Assembly (NCBI RefSeq): GCF_036169555.1
Contig: NZ_CP108032.1
Span: forward strand, 6,138,001 to 6,202,000
Length of the DNA stretch: 64,000 bases
Source: Streptomyces sp. NBC_00306
GTDB taxonomy: Bacteria; Actinomycetota; Actinomycetes; Streptomycetales; Streptomycetaceae
Direction of reading: 5' to 3'
In this document: piece by piece, positions 50,900-61,209 of the stretch
Layout: each line of letters begins with the position of its first letter
Numbering within the stretch: the first letter of the stretch is position 1
The notes under the pieces: model-generated
Seen by the model: only the letters and a program-made list of their open reading frames with translations
Told to the model about the DNA's origin: nothing
The model's database searches: none
Program-made: the position numbers and the translations under genes

Positions 50900-52414
50900 T
50901 TACCGCGCTTCCTGGTCGATGTCCGGGACCCGTGCCCATGACGGCGGCTGACTCCGCGGTCGGTCCGTCACGTTCTCCCGGGCCGGCCGCGCGTTGTGGC
51001 CGCGCAGCGCGGTGTGCAGGCCGTCCCACAGGGTGCCGTCGGTCCGGTCCCGCGGATCGGGGTCGATCAGCACCACACCGATCACGGGTATGAGCAGGTC
51101 CGCGAGTTGCCGCGCCACGGTGTGCAGCCATGCGGCGCTGCCGTGTCCGGCACGCACGACGAGCACGGTCTGTGCGCCGAGGTCCTGAAGGCCGGTCCAT
51201 GCGGTGCCGGGCGCCACGGAGCCGACGCCGAGTCGGCGCTCCCGGTGCGACACGGTCGCGGCGCGGTCGCTGCCGACCACGCTGGGGTCTCCCGGCTTCG
51301 GGCGGCGCTTGGAGAGGTGCCGGCCGGGCAGGGCGTCGATGACGACCACCGGTTCCTCGGCCGCGAGGGTCCTGGCGAGGTCCAGGACGATCACGCTCGT
51401 GCTGTGCGCGCAGCCCAGTTCGAGCAGCGACACCGGCTCCGAGGAACCGCGCACGGTGCGGGCCAGGGACGCGGTGAGCCGTTCGCGTGCCGCCCGGGTC
51501 CGTCGGCGCTGCCACAGCCGGCCCGAACGGCGGGGCAGTTCGGCGATGACCGAGGCGCCGAGGTTCGCCGCGATGTCCCGGCGCAGTACGGGTCGGTCCG
51601 CCACCACGGTGCCGACCGCGGCCAGCGCGAGCCCGAGGACCAGCCCGAGGACGAGCCCGATCGCGGCGTTGGTGGCAGCGGCCCTGGGCAGGGAGTGCCG
51701 CACCGCGCGTGGGGCGTCCACGATCTGTGTGCCGGCGACGAGCCGGGGTGTGCCGGTGCGCGCCTCTCCGGCCCGTTGGTCGAAATCGGCTATGCGCGAG
51801 GTGAGTTCGGCCCGGCGGGCGAAGAGCGACTCGAGGTTCGCGGAGTCTTCCGGGCCGCTCTGCGGCGATGCCTCGCCGATCGCCTCGTTGACCTGGGCGA
51901 GTTCGGCCCGCATGCGGTCACGCTGGCCGAGCAGATCCTTGGCCTCGGCGTTCGCGGCCTGCTGGATCCGTCGGACATGGTCCGCGACGAACGCTTCGGC
52001 CAGCGCCTTGGCGCGGGCCACCGCTTCGGCGTCGCTGTCACCCCTCGCATTGATCTGCAGCAGGTTGTTGGTCAGACCGACACCCTCGTAGTCCCGCATG
52101 AAGTCCTCGGGTTCCGCGGGGGAGTCGAGGGACTTCAGGGCCGTACCGGCAATGCGCGTCGTCTGGAGCAGGGCGACGTCGGTGCGGATCAGCGTTCCGG
52201 GGTCGTTCGGCTGGTCCGCCTGATGGGCGACGAGCACCTTGGTCACCGCGGTCGGCGGCGGCGGCATCAGGACCGCCACCGCGGCGCCGACCAGCAGTCC
52301 GAGAAGCGCCAGGGAGCCCCACAGGCGGCGGCGCCTGCGCACCGCGACGACCAGCGCGTGCAGGTCGAAGAGCGGAGTGGCGGCCGACGACTTCGACGTC
52401 GTACTCGTCGTCAT
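50900..52414 (-). CDS. Wzz/Wzc-like chain-length protein with degenerate kinase domain
   Basis: A 504-aa membrane protein. Two membrane helices (about residues 33-52 and 246-268) flank a coiled-coil-rich extracytoplasmic part, as in polysaccharide copolymerases. The cytosolic C-terminus resembles a bacterial tyrosine kinase (LLELGCAHSTSVIVLDLARTLA where Walker A should be, VVVIDALPG like Walker A', IGVVLIDPD), but the P-loop Gly-Lys-Ser/Thr is absent, and there is no Tyr cluster at the end. It is likely a structural regulator of chain length without kinase activity. ATG at 52414 overlaps the next gene's stop. Confidence 0.8.
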   Translation of the reverse strand: MTTSTTSKSSAATPLFDLHALVVAVRRRRRLWGSLALLGLLVGAAVAVLMPPPPTAVTKVLVAHQADQPNDPGTLIRTDVALLQTTRIAGTALKSLDSPAEPEDFMRDYEGVGLTNNLLQINARGDSDAEAVARAKALAEAFVADHVRRIQQAANAEAKDLLGQRDRMRAELAQVNEAIGEASPQSGPEDSANLESLFARRAELTSRIADFDQRAGEARTGTPRLVAGTQIVDAPRAVRHSLPRAAATNAAIGLVLGLVLGLALAAVGTVVADRPVLRRDIAANLGASVIAELPRRSGRLWQRRRTRAARERLTASLARTVRGSSEPVSLLELGCAHSTSVIVLDLARTLAAEEPVVVIDALPGRHLSKRRPKPGDPSVVGSDRAATVSHRERRLGVGSVAPGTAWTGLQDLGAQTVLVVRAGHGSAAWLHTVARQLADLLIPVIGVVLIDPDPRDRTDGTLWDGLHTALRGHNARPARENVTDRPRSQPPSWARVPDIDQEAR

Positions 52415-53808
52415 GCTGTACCTCCCCGTGCCTCGACGCCCACCGGAACGGCCGCCGTGGCGCCATCCGGAGAATCGTCGGCGGATGGCGTCGGACGGCC
52501 GCGGACCGGGCCGGCGACGACGGTGCCGACGACCTCGTGCCCGGCGTCCGCGCACGCCTCGGCGATGCCGGCGAGCTCCGCCGCGGTCCAGTTGCCCGCG
52601 CTGAGCACGACCACGGCACCGGACTCTTCGTCGCGGTCCGGAATCAGCGGCTGGGACACCGAAACCCCCACCACGCGCAGCACGGGGTATCCCCTGCTCG
52701 CAGAGCTGGGGGAAGGATCGCCCTGCGCCTCGGTGACCAGGTGCCCGGCGGCCCGGTGGGCGATCTCGTCGCCGTCCGGGACGACGACCAGCAGCCTTGC
52801 GGGGGAGGGCAGTTGGTCCCGGAGGCGGGCGCACACCCGCCGGTAGCGGATCTTCCTGCCGGCCTCGTTGCCGGACGTCTGCGGGGGCGGTGTGTCCCAC
52901 CGCGTGTCGACGCCGAGCAGCCGGCGGATCCGGGCACGCGAGCCAAGACCTTTCGGCCGGCGCGCGCGGGGTTCACCCGGCACGTCGACGGTGCCGAGGA
53001 GCGCCGAGCCCAGCGCGGCGGCGATCTCGGGTTCGGTGCGCAGCCGGCGGCTCATCCGTGCGGCGGTGAGATGGCCGATGACCGTGATCAGGAAGAACAG
53101 CAGCGCACCGCCGACGATGAGCTGCATCCGCGTCGGCGGTGCCTCTCCGGCCGGCCGGGCTGCCGGCCCCATGACGACCATGTTGGCCTTGTTGGTGGCC
53201 GGATCGGCCTGCTCCAGTTTGCTGACGGCCACCTGGAGCGCGGTGCGCAGCTTCGCGAGCTCGGTGCGGGTCTGCACGCTCTCCACGGTCCGGCCCGGAT
53301 CGGCTGCCTCGGCCAGGTCGGTGATACGGCGGCTGGTCTGCATCACCATCTTCCGCAGCGCTTCGGGCGCCTCCGCCGTTTCGGGGTCGGCGTTGTCGCC
53401 CGCGATCCGCGCGGCGAAGGTGACGTACTGCTGGGCCACCTGGTCGGAGAGCCGCTGCGCACGCTCCGGGGTCTCGGCCGTTCCCGAGATCTTGATGATG
53501 TTTCCGTCGGCGGCCTCGGCGTTCACCCGGTCCCGCAGCTCGCTGCCGCTGACCCCGCTCCAGCCGAGCGTGCCGGCCGCGCGGTCGACCACGACCGAAC
53601 TGGTCGCGATCTCCGCCTGGGTGAGCAGCTCGCGTTCCTCCCACGCCCCGGGCAGCAGGACGGATGCCGACGTCGTGTAGCGCGGCGGCAACAGCAAAGA
53701 GGTGCCGTAGCCGGCGAGCGCACCCACCAGGGTGAGGATGGTGAGAAGCCGCCGGCGCCGACGGATGATCCTGCCGATCGTGGCCAGGCGTATCGTGTCA
53801 TCGCTCAA
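52411..53808 (-). CDS. Wzz-family polysaccharide copolymerase
   Basis: A 465-aa paralogue in tandem with the previous gene. Helix 1 (LLTILTLVGALAGYGTSLL) is followed by PPRYTTSASVLLPG, a helical outside region, helix 2 (LIVGGALLFFLITVIGHL, about 230-247), and a cytosolic tail with weak nucleotide-binding-fold similarity (LLVVVPDGDEIAHRAAG, AVVVLSAGNWTAAEL) and no Walker motifs. It starts with TTG at 53808, overlapping the upstream stop (TTGA); no other start fits. The pair may act as a two-subunit chain-length regulator. Confidence 0.8.
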   Translation of the reverse strand: MSDDTIRLATIGRIIRRRRRLLTILTLVGALAGYGTSLLLPPRYTTSASVLLPGAWEERELLTQAEIATSSVVVDRAAGTLGWSGVSGSELRDRVNAEAADGNIIKISGTAETPERAQRLSDQVAQQYVTFAARIAGDNADPETAEAPEALRKMVMQTSRRITDLAEAADPGRTVESVQTRTELAKLRTALQVAVSKLEQADPATNKANMVVMGPAARPAGEAPPTRMQLIVGGALLFFLITVIGHLTAARMSRRLRTEPEIAAALGSALLGTVDVPGEPRARRPKGLGSRARIRRLLGVDTRWDTPPPQTSGNEAGRKIRYRRVCARLRDQLPSPARLLVVVPDGDEIAHRAAGHLVTEAQGDPSPSSASRGYPVLRVVGVSVSQPLIPDRDEESGAVVVLSAGNWTAAELAGIAEACADAGHEVVGTVVAGPVRGRPTPSADDSPDGATAAVPVGVEARGGTA

Positions 53809-55059
53809 CGGTGCGGCCTCTTCCCTGCACGGTCGGGGTCGCCCGCCGACACCGGAGTGTGGTTCCGGCAGGCTGCGGCGTAGGCGGCGAGCAGTGACGC
53901 TTGCGAGTTCCGCCAGGAGAGCGGTCCGCTGATCCGTTCCTGTCCGATCCTGCCCATCCGGGCCCGCTCCTGCGGATCATCGAGCAGCAGCGCGATGAGC
54001 TTGGCGAACTCGGCCTCGTCGTCGGCCGGTGCGTAGACGGCGGCGTCACCGGCGGAGACGCGCGCCTCCTTGAGGTCGAACGAGACGATCGGCCGGCCCA
54101 TCGCCATGTACTCCAGGACCTTGTTCATGGTCGACACGTCGTTGAGCGGATTGCGCGGGTCGGGAGAGAGACACACGTCCGCGGTGGACAGGTAGCGCAC
54201 CAGGTCGGCGTCCGGAATGCGCCCGGTGAACTGCACCTGCTCGGTGAGACCGAGCTGCCGTGACAGCTCCACCATCGCGTCGAAGGCGTCGCCGGAACCG
54301 ACGAACACCGCGTGCCAGTCGGTCCGTCCGAACTCGTCGCGCAGCTTCGCAAGGGCCCGCAGGGCGTAGTCGACCCCGTCCTGAGGACCCATGACGCCGA
54401 GGTAGCACAGCAGATGCTGCTTGCCCAGCTTCAACTCCGGTTCGGGTGGCGCCGGTTGGAACCGGTCGGTCTGGGGCGCACTGCGCACCACGAAAACGTC
54501 CTCAGGGCGTCGACCGCCACGGCTTATCGCGACGTCCCGATAGCTCTCGTTCGTGGCGAGCACGATGTCCGCGGCACGGTAGGTCCGCCGTTCCAGCGCG
54601 CACACGGCGCGGTAGAGCAGATCCTTGCCGCGGCCGAACCGCGAGAGGTACAGCTCGGGTACCAGGTCGTGCTGGTCGAAGACGAACCGCGCGCCGCGCC
54701 GCTTCAGCCACAGCGCGGGCAGGAACAGCAGGTCGGGCGGGTTGCAGGCGTGGACGACGTCGACCGGACCGACCTTCCGGGCCAGCCGGGCCGTGTGCCA
54801 CAACGCCGTTCCGTACTCCCGCAGATAGCCGGCCGGTCCGCCGGTGGCCGCGCGCAGCGGGTAGCGGTGGATCCGCACCCCGTCGATCACTGCCTCCGGC
54901 TCCGTGTCCCGCTTCTCCCCCCGGGGACAGATGACGTGCACCTCCCAGCCCGCGTCCCGCAGGGTCGTGCACTCCTGCCACACCCGCCGGTCGAACGGCA
55001 CCGACAGGTTCTCCACCAGGATCAGCGCGCGACGGGCCGCCCCGTCGCCGCTGGTTGCG

Positions 55060-56376
<1,317 letters not shown>

Positions 56377-56458
56377 GACGCGTTCCTCCCCCCAGACAGG
56401 CCTTCGTGGCCTGTGGTACCTGCGTCGGCCGGCCAGTTGAGCCGCTGCCTTCCGTGCA

Positions 56459-57937
56459 TCAGTAGGCCCCCTGTCCGTGGAGCACGGCACGCAGCGTCTT
56501 CCACAAGATCACTGTGTCCAGGGCGAGCGACCAGTCCTCCACGTACCGCAGGTCGAGGCGGACCGCCTCCTCCCACGGCAGGTCGCTGCGTCCGCTGATC
56601 TGCCACAGACCGGTGAGTCCGGGCTTGACCAGCAGCCGCCGCCGGATGTCCGGGCCGTACGCAGCGCACTCCTCCGGCAACGGAGGCCGCGGACCGACGA
56701 GCGACATCGAGCCGGTGAGCACGTTGAAGAGCTGTGGGAGCTCGTCGATCGAGTACCGGCGCAGCACCGCTCCCACCCGGGTCACGCGCGGGTCCCGGCG
56801 GAGCTTGAACAGCAGTCCGGCCCCCTCGTCGAGGCCGGCCAGCTCGGCACGTGCCCCGTGGGCCCCGGCGACCATGGTGCGGAACTTCAGGATGGTGAAC
56901 TCGCGGCCGTCCTTGCCGACCCTGCGCTGGCGATAGACCGCGCCACCCCGGCTGTCCACCAGGACGAGCAGCGCGACGAACACCATCAACGGGGCGAACA
57001 GCATCAGCAGGAGCACCGCGGCCAAGCGGTCGACGACCCCTTTGACCGCTCTGCGGCCCCCGGTGAAGGTCGGCATGCTGACCCTCAACAGCGGGATCCC
57101 GAGGACCGCGTCGACGTGCAGCCGCGGGCCGGCCACCTCCATCAGCACGGGGGCCACGACCATCTCGGCATCGCTGCCTTCGAGGTTCCACGCCAGCCGC
57201 TGCAGCCGGTCCGGTGACCAGTGCGGGTCCGGTGTGACCGCGACGACACGGTAGCCGTCGCGGCGGACGTGGCCCGCGACGTCCGTCAGTCGGCCGACGA
57301 CCGGCACACCGTCCAGCTGGTCACCGTCGAGCCCGAGACCGTCCGTCGTGCACACGGCATCCACCCGCCAGCCGAGGTGCGGGAACTTGCGGGTTCGGCT
57401 GATCAGATCGCGCACCGTTGCCGGGCTCCCGGCAGCGAGCACCGGTCTTAAACACCGCCCCTCGTACCGCTGTTTGTGCAGCCCGAGGCGGAGCAGATAT
57501 CGCTCGGTCATCGTGACGAGCGCGATCGCGGGGATCGCGACGAAGATCCAGAGCTTGATGTTGCGCGAGGTGAGGGCGATCCCGCCGAGCGCCAGTACGA
57601 CGGTGGCCGTGAACAGTGAGCGTCCGAGCCGGCGGAACTCCTCGGCGCCCTGGCCGAGCACGGCCGGGGCCCACGACCGGTTCACTGCGAGTGCTCCCAG
57701 CACGAGCAGTTCGGTGCCGAAGGCGAGAATTCCCCACTTCTCGTGCCAGTTGGCCGCGTCGCGGGACCCGAAGAAGTTGCCGATCGCCGCCACCACCAAA
57801 GCGGTGGCCACGGTGTCGCTGATGATCACGGTACGGCGGTATCGCTGCTCCCAGCCGTTCACCGGCCGGCTGATTGCCCCATTCGCCAGACGCCCCCGCG
57901 TCGACGGAACAGGGCCGACTAGTCCCCCCTGCTGCAC
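56459..57937 (-). CDS. Polyprenyl-phosphate sugar-1-phosphate transferase (WbaP/WcaJ-like), priming enzyme
   Basis: First gene of the polysaccharide operon, about 492 aa. Several N-terminal membrane helices and a CoA-binding-like middle domain are followed by the catalytic domain: ILKFRTMVAGA, RRYSIDELPQLFNVLTGSMSLVGPRPP split by short gaps, KPGLTGLWQISGR and DLRYVEDWS. It links the first sugar phosphate to undecaprenyl phosphate. I prefer the GTG at 57937 (GGGGGG upstream); the frame is open to 58105 but the extra residues are Arg/Gly-rich and cover repeats. Codon 163 is TTA (complement of 57449-57451), which suggests bldA-dependent translation of the operon's first gene. Confidence 0.85.
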   Translation of the reverse strand: MQQGGLVGPVPSTRGRLANGAISRPVNGWEQRYRRTVIISDTVATALVVAAIGNFFGSRDAANWHEKWGILAFGTELLVLGALAVNRSWAPAVLGQGAEEFRRLGRSLFTATVVLALGGIALTSRNIKLWIFVAIPAIALVTMTERYLLRLGLHKQRYEGRCLRPVLAAGSPATVRDLISRTRKFPHLGWRVDAVCTTDGLGLDGDQLDGVPVVGRLTDVAGHVRRDGYRVVAVTPDPHWSPDRLQRLAWNLEGSDAEMVVAPVLMEVAGPRLHVDAVLGIPLLRVSMPTFTGGRRAVKGVVDRLAAVLLLMLFAPLMVFVALLVLVDSRGGAVYRQRRVGKDGREFTILKFRTMVAGAHGARAELAGLDEGAGLLFKLRRDPRVTRVGAVLRRYSIDELPQLFNVLTGSMSLVGPRPPLPEECAAYGPDIRRRLLVKPGLTGLWQISGRSDLPWEEAVRLDLRYVEDWSLALDTVILWKTLRAVLHGQGAY

Positions 57938-57980
57938 AGAACCCCCCAGGTTCCCAGTGGTTCGACGTGCTCGCCTAACA

Positions 57981-58092
57981 CTGTTCCTCCCCCCGGGAGG
58001 CCCCCGCCCCCCGCACGCTTCCACCCCTCGGGAGGCCCATCGCCCCCCGCGCCGCGCTGTTCCTCTCGGTGGGAGGGCCCCCGCCCGCCCCT
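57981..58092. repeat. Three imperfect GC-rich tandem copies of ~37 bp
   Basis: Three units share the core GGGAGG followed by CCC and CCGCCC, beginning near 57981, 58018 and 58057. The first and third also share CTGTTCCTC. They lie directly upstream of the priming sugar transferase start and could be a local duplication or a binding array. The copies have diverged too far for a recent origin. Confidence 0.5.
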
Positions 58093-58656
58093 TGCACGAC
58101 ATCACGGCCGCTTCGGCGCTACATGAACAACCCGCTCCGGCAGCGGCGGACTTGCACGTCCTGCCGGACTCTCGCGTGCACGGGAACCCGCCGAAACCTC
58201 GGGTGCTCCCCGCACCCGAAGCCCCTTCTCGGGCTCCAAGAACCGATCAGCCCCACGTCTGGCGGTGGGGATGACTGCTGGCTTTCCGTAGTGCCGGACT
58301 TGTCGGTCACTACTGGTCGTGTTGTGTCCGAGACTGGTCGTCTTGTGCCCGAGCGGTTGAAGCACGGTCAATCTAGACCAACAGGGCCGATCTGTAGAGA
58401 GGATGTGTGCAATTTGTGGTCAAGCTTTGAGGCCGGGCCCAACTGCCGCCGTCGGCAGGTGATTTGACTCCATCGCGCGTTCAGGGGTGCACGATGCGAG
58501 CGTGTCGGTGTCCGGCGGCAAGTTCAAGAGCGCCCCAGCGCCCCACGGTCCGCGTGCGGGCCGTGAGGCGCTGATGGGGGGCCGCGTCACAAGCAGTCGG
58601 CGCTCGAAGTACGGGCAAGCTTGACCGATCCCGAGCGGCAGCCGCCCGACGGAACG
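58093..58656. other. Intergenic region with a 21-bp tandem repeat, upstream of the polysaccharide operon
   Basis: No gene is evident. Two adjacent 21-bp units (58312-58332 and 58333-58353, ACTGGTCGT..TTGTG.CCGAG) differ at two positions. Such repeats can mark an insertion-sequence end, but no transposase is near. The region probably holds the promoter of the 27-kb operon. Small frames here lack ribosome binding sites. Confidence 0.5.
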
Positions 58657-59172
58657 TCAGGCGGCGTAGCAGAGCGCCTCGGAGCCGGCCGGGATCGAGG
58701 GCCGGTCCACGGCCAGGTGCACCGGGCGAGCATCCGCCGCGCCCTGCGAGCGCCGGCGGGCGAAGACGACGAGACGCAGCACCGCGAACCGCGCGACACC
58801 GGCCAGCGCGGAGGCGGACAGGTAGACGACCTGCTGGAGCAGCGCGCCCGGCTCCGCCGCCAGTTGGTGCAGAACGAGCAACGCCACGCAGGTCACCGCA
58901 TACGCCGCCGCCGCGGATCCGGCCGACTGCACATGCTGGCGCCAGGTCGCGCGCCCACCCGCGCCGAAGGTGAAGCGCGCGTGCAGCTCGGTGGCGAGGA
59001 GCGTGGAGACCACGGTGATCAGAGCGTTGGCGAGGGCCCAGGGGATCCAGGATGCGAGGGCCGCCACGGCGAAGCTGGAGGCGAGCCCCACCCCGCCGCC
59101 GCAGAGTACGAAGCGGGCGAAGGCGGTGACGGCGCCGGGTGTCGCCTGCTGCTGACCCTGTGCTGTCTCCAT
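58657..59172 (-). CDS. GtrA-like membrane protein
   Basis: A 171-aa protein with four hydrophobic segments and the GtrA-family pattern (FARFVLCGGGVGLASS, ATELHARFTFGAGGRATWRQH, AGVARFAVLRLVVFARR). The family helps move polyprenyl-linked sugars across the membrane or modifies teichoic acid and O-antigen. It lies between the polysaccharide cluster and the RHH gene, with its own upstream region. ATG at 59172; no strong ribosome binding site is seen. Confidence 0.83.
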   Translation of the reverse strand: METAQGQQQATPGAVTAFARFVLCGGGVGLASSFAVAALASWIPWALANALITVVSTLLATELHARFTFGAGGRATWRQHVQSAGSAAAAYAVTCVALLVLHQLAAEPGALLQQVVYLSASALAGVARFAVLRLVVFARRRSQGAADARPVHLAVDRPSIPAGSEALCYAA

Positions 59173-59242
59173 GGTCCGACCCCTTCGGGACTCGCTCTGC
59201 GAAACGCGCACGACTCGACCGTGGGGCCGAGCACTGCGCTGC

Positions 59243-59258
59243 TGTGACGCCATTGTGG
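59243..59258. promoter_or_regulatory. Candidate operator copy 1 (TGTGACGCCATTGTGG)
   Basis: The same 16-mer with one change recurs at 59660. It lies 71 bp upstream of the GtrA-like gene start. A palindromic TGGCGCCA follows at 59267-59274. Two copies, each near a divergent start, suggest binding by the adjacent ribbon-helix-helix protein. The rest of the 59173-59690 intergenic region shows several similar GGYGCC elements and no gene. Confidence 0.5.
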
Positions 59259-59659
59259 CACATCGGTGGCGCCATGTGGAGCCATTTTCGGCATCGCGTG
59301 TGCCGCTCGCAGCGTCATGGCCGGGGGCGGCTGGTAAATGCGCAGGTCGGAAGCTTGGTGCGGTGTCGGTGGTCCGGTGCCTGTCCTTCGTCGCGGGGAG
59401 CGGCACGTGCAGGGCGGAGGCATGTCTTCTCTGTGTCTTCCCTGAAGGACTCCTTTGAGTGGGCTCTCGGGGGTCGATCGTCGAACCTTGCGGCGTCTCG
59501 CGGTGCCAACCGGCACCAACAGGCGCCTCTGTGGTGGCGCCCTGGAGGTCGTGCATCCGTATGGTGCCGCACTGGCGCAATCCGGTGTTGGCGCGTTTTT
59601 CCCAGCTCAGAACCCTTGTGGCGGTCGGGTGAGGTGATTGCTTCCGTTGGGCACTTGCC

Positions 59660-59680
59660 TGTGACGCCACTGTGGTGCCA
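59660..59680. promoter_or_regulatory. Candidate operator copy 2, overlapping RHH gene start region
   Basis: TGTGACGCCACTGTGG followed by the overlapping half-palindrome TGGTGCCA, ending 10 bp before the ATG at 59691. No Shine-Dalgarno site precedes that ATG, so the element may sit on the promoter of a nearly leaderless transcript. This fits autorepression. Confidence 0.5.
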
Positions 59681-59690
59681 TGATGACGTC

Positions 59691-60221
59691 ATGGACCTCA
59701 CGCCGTATGTCGACAACCTGCGCCGCGAACTCGCGGTGGCCGCCGAAGCCGGCGGCGAAGAAGCCCGCGAAATCGCCGAGCGCCTCACCGCTCCCCTGGA
59801 GTCGGCGACCCGCCTGACGATGCTCAACGTGCTCTCCGCCGCGATGGACGAGGTCACCCGTGAACTCGCCCCGGGTTCGGTCGACGTACGGCTGCGCGGA
59901 CTCGACCCCGACTTCGTGGTGACACGGCCGGCGGGCGACGAGGCGTACGACGAGGGGAGCGGGCCGGCCGAGCCGCTCAGGGCACCGGCTCCGGCGCCCG
60001 CCGACGGCGACGAGGGCGGCACCGCCCGCGTCAATCTGCGCCTGCCGGCCCACCTCAAGGCACGCGCCGAGGAGGCCGCGAGTCGCGAGGGCCTGTCGGT
60101 CAACGCCTGGCTGGTGCGGGCCGTGTCGGCCGCGGTCGACGGTGGCACCCAGTCGCGTACGGCGGAGAAGACCCGGGCCACCCGCACCGTCGGAAACAGC
60201 TTCACGGGCTGGGTGCGCTAG
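59691..60221 (+). CDS. Ribbon-helix-helix (HicB/Arc-like) DNA-binding protein
   Basis: A 176-aa protein. The N-terminal ~75 residues are helical and acidic (YVDNLRRELAVAAEAGGEEA, ATRLTMLNVLSAAMDEV). An acidic Pro/Ala linker follows, then an RHH domain (ARVNLRLPAHLKARAEEAA, then GLSVNAWLVRAVSAAV, about 112-150). No HicA toxin gene is adjacent, so it is probably a repressor, not an antitoxin. It precedes a DUF4097 gene and a DrrAB-type exporter, a linkage common in Streptomyces. Longer in-frame openings to the left cross the operator region and are rejected. Confidence 0.85.
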   Translation: MDLTPYVDNLRRELAVAAEAGGEEAREIAERLTAPLESATRLTMLNVLSAAMDEVTRELAPGSVDVRLRGLDPDFVVTRPAGDEAYDEGSGPAEPLRAPAPAPADGDEGGTARVNLRLPAHLKARAEEAASREGLSVNAWLVRAVSAAVDGGTQSRTAEKTRATRTVGNSFTGWVR

Positions 60222-60298
60222 CCGCGCCCCGCTCCCACTCACTCACACCACGTCCCACCAGCAGGGACGCCGCGAAGACCCAAGAGGACGGGACAGCC

Positions 60299-61144
60299 AT
60301 GCCTTCTTTCGACACCCCTCTGCCGATCTCGGTCACCGCCAACGTGGCCGCCGGTTCCATCCAGTTCACCGCGACCGACCGCCACGACACCGTGGTCGAG
60401 GTGCGGCCCCGCGACCCGAAGAAGGACAAGGACGTCCGGGTCGTCGAGCAGACCGAGGTCTCCTATGCCGGCGGTGTGCTGACCATCCGGACACCCAAGG
60501 GTCCCTACCTCGTCGGCCCCACCGGCAGCGTCGACGTGACGGTCGAACTGCCCACCGGCTCGCGCATCGACGCGACCGGCTCCTGGACGCAGGTGCTCGG
60601 CGAGGGCCGGCTCGGCGAGGTCCGTGTGAAGACGTCGTCGGGTGACGTCCGCCTGGACGAGACGGGCCCGCTTCAGCTGACGGCGTCGCACGGGTCGATC
60701 ACCGTGGGCCAGGTCGAGGGCCTGGCCGAGATCACCACCAGTTCCGGCAGCGTGCGCGTCGGTGTCGTGGACGGCCCGGCCGTCCTGAAGAACTCGCACG
60801 GCTCCACGACCATCGGTGCCGCTCTCGGCGAGCTGCGAGTGCGCGGTGCCAACGGCGACATCGACATCCAGCGCGCCGAGAGCTCGGTCGCCGCGACCAC
60901 CGCCCACGGCACCCTGCGCGTGGGTGATGTGGCCCGTGGCACCGTCCAGTTGGAGACCTCCTACGGCGCCATCGAGATCGGTGTCCGCGAGGGCACGGCC
61001 GCCTGGCTCGACGTCAGCTCGAGCAACGGGCAGGTCCGCAACGGACTCGCCTCCTCCGACAACCCGGACAAGACCGACGAGACCGTCGAGGTCAAGGCCC
61101 GCACCCGCTACGGCAACATCGACATCCGCCGCGCCCGCGCCTGA
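60299..61144 (+). CDS. DUF4097 beta-strand repeat protein
   Basis: A 281-aa protein made of repeated short beta-strands (VKTSSGDVRLDETG, LTASHGSITVGQVEG, ITTSSGSVRVGVVDG, KNSHGSTTIGAALG, TTAHGTLRVGDVARG), the beta-helix pattern of DUF4097 (adhesin-like) proteins. It has no signal peptide or membrane segment. It lies between the RHH regulator and the exporter genes on the same strand. Function unknown; perhaps a sensor or scaffold for the exporter. Confidence 0.85.
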   Translation: MPSFDTPLPISVTANVAAGSIQFTATDRHDTVVEVRPRDPKKDKDVRVVEQTEVSYAGGVLTIRTPKGPYLVGPTGSVDVTVELPTGSRIDATGSWTQVLGEGRLGEVRVKTSSGDVRLDETGPLQLTASHGSITVGQVEGLAEITTSSGSVRVGVVDGPAVLKNSHGSTTIGAALGELRVRGANGDIDIQRAESSVAATTAHGTLRVGDVARGTVQLETSYGAIEIGVREGTAAWLDVSSSNGQVRNGLASSDNPDKTDETVEVKARTRYGNIDIRRARA

Positions 61145-61209
61145 CCGCCCGGTCTCCTGCCCACCACGCCCACTTCACCGCTCACCGCTCCTTCGAATGG
61201 GAGGGCCCC

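Noticed and set aside
58199..58275. CRISPR-like pieces (TGCTCCCCGCACCCG and a CCCCAC/GTGGGG hairpin ending in GGGGATG)
   Set aside because: Only partial, non-identical pieces are present, with no regular spacing and no cas gene. No array can be supported.
58312..58353. Insertion-sequence end
   Set aside because: The 21-bp tandem pair recalls IS termini, but there is no transposase fragment, no matching inverted repeat partner and no target duplication.
59691..60221. HicAB toxin-antitoxin system
   Set aside because: The RHH domain is HicB-like, but no HicA-type toxin gene is adjacent on either side; the neighbours are a DUF4097 protein and a GtrA-like protein.
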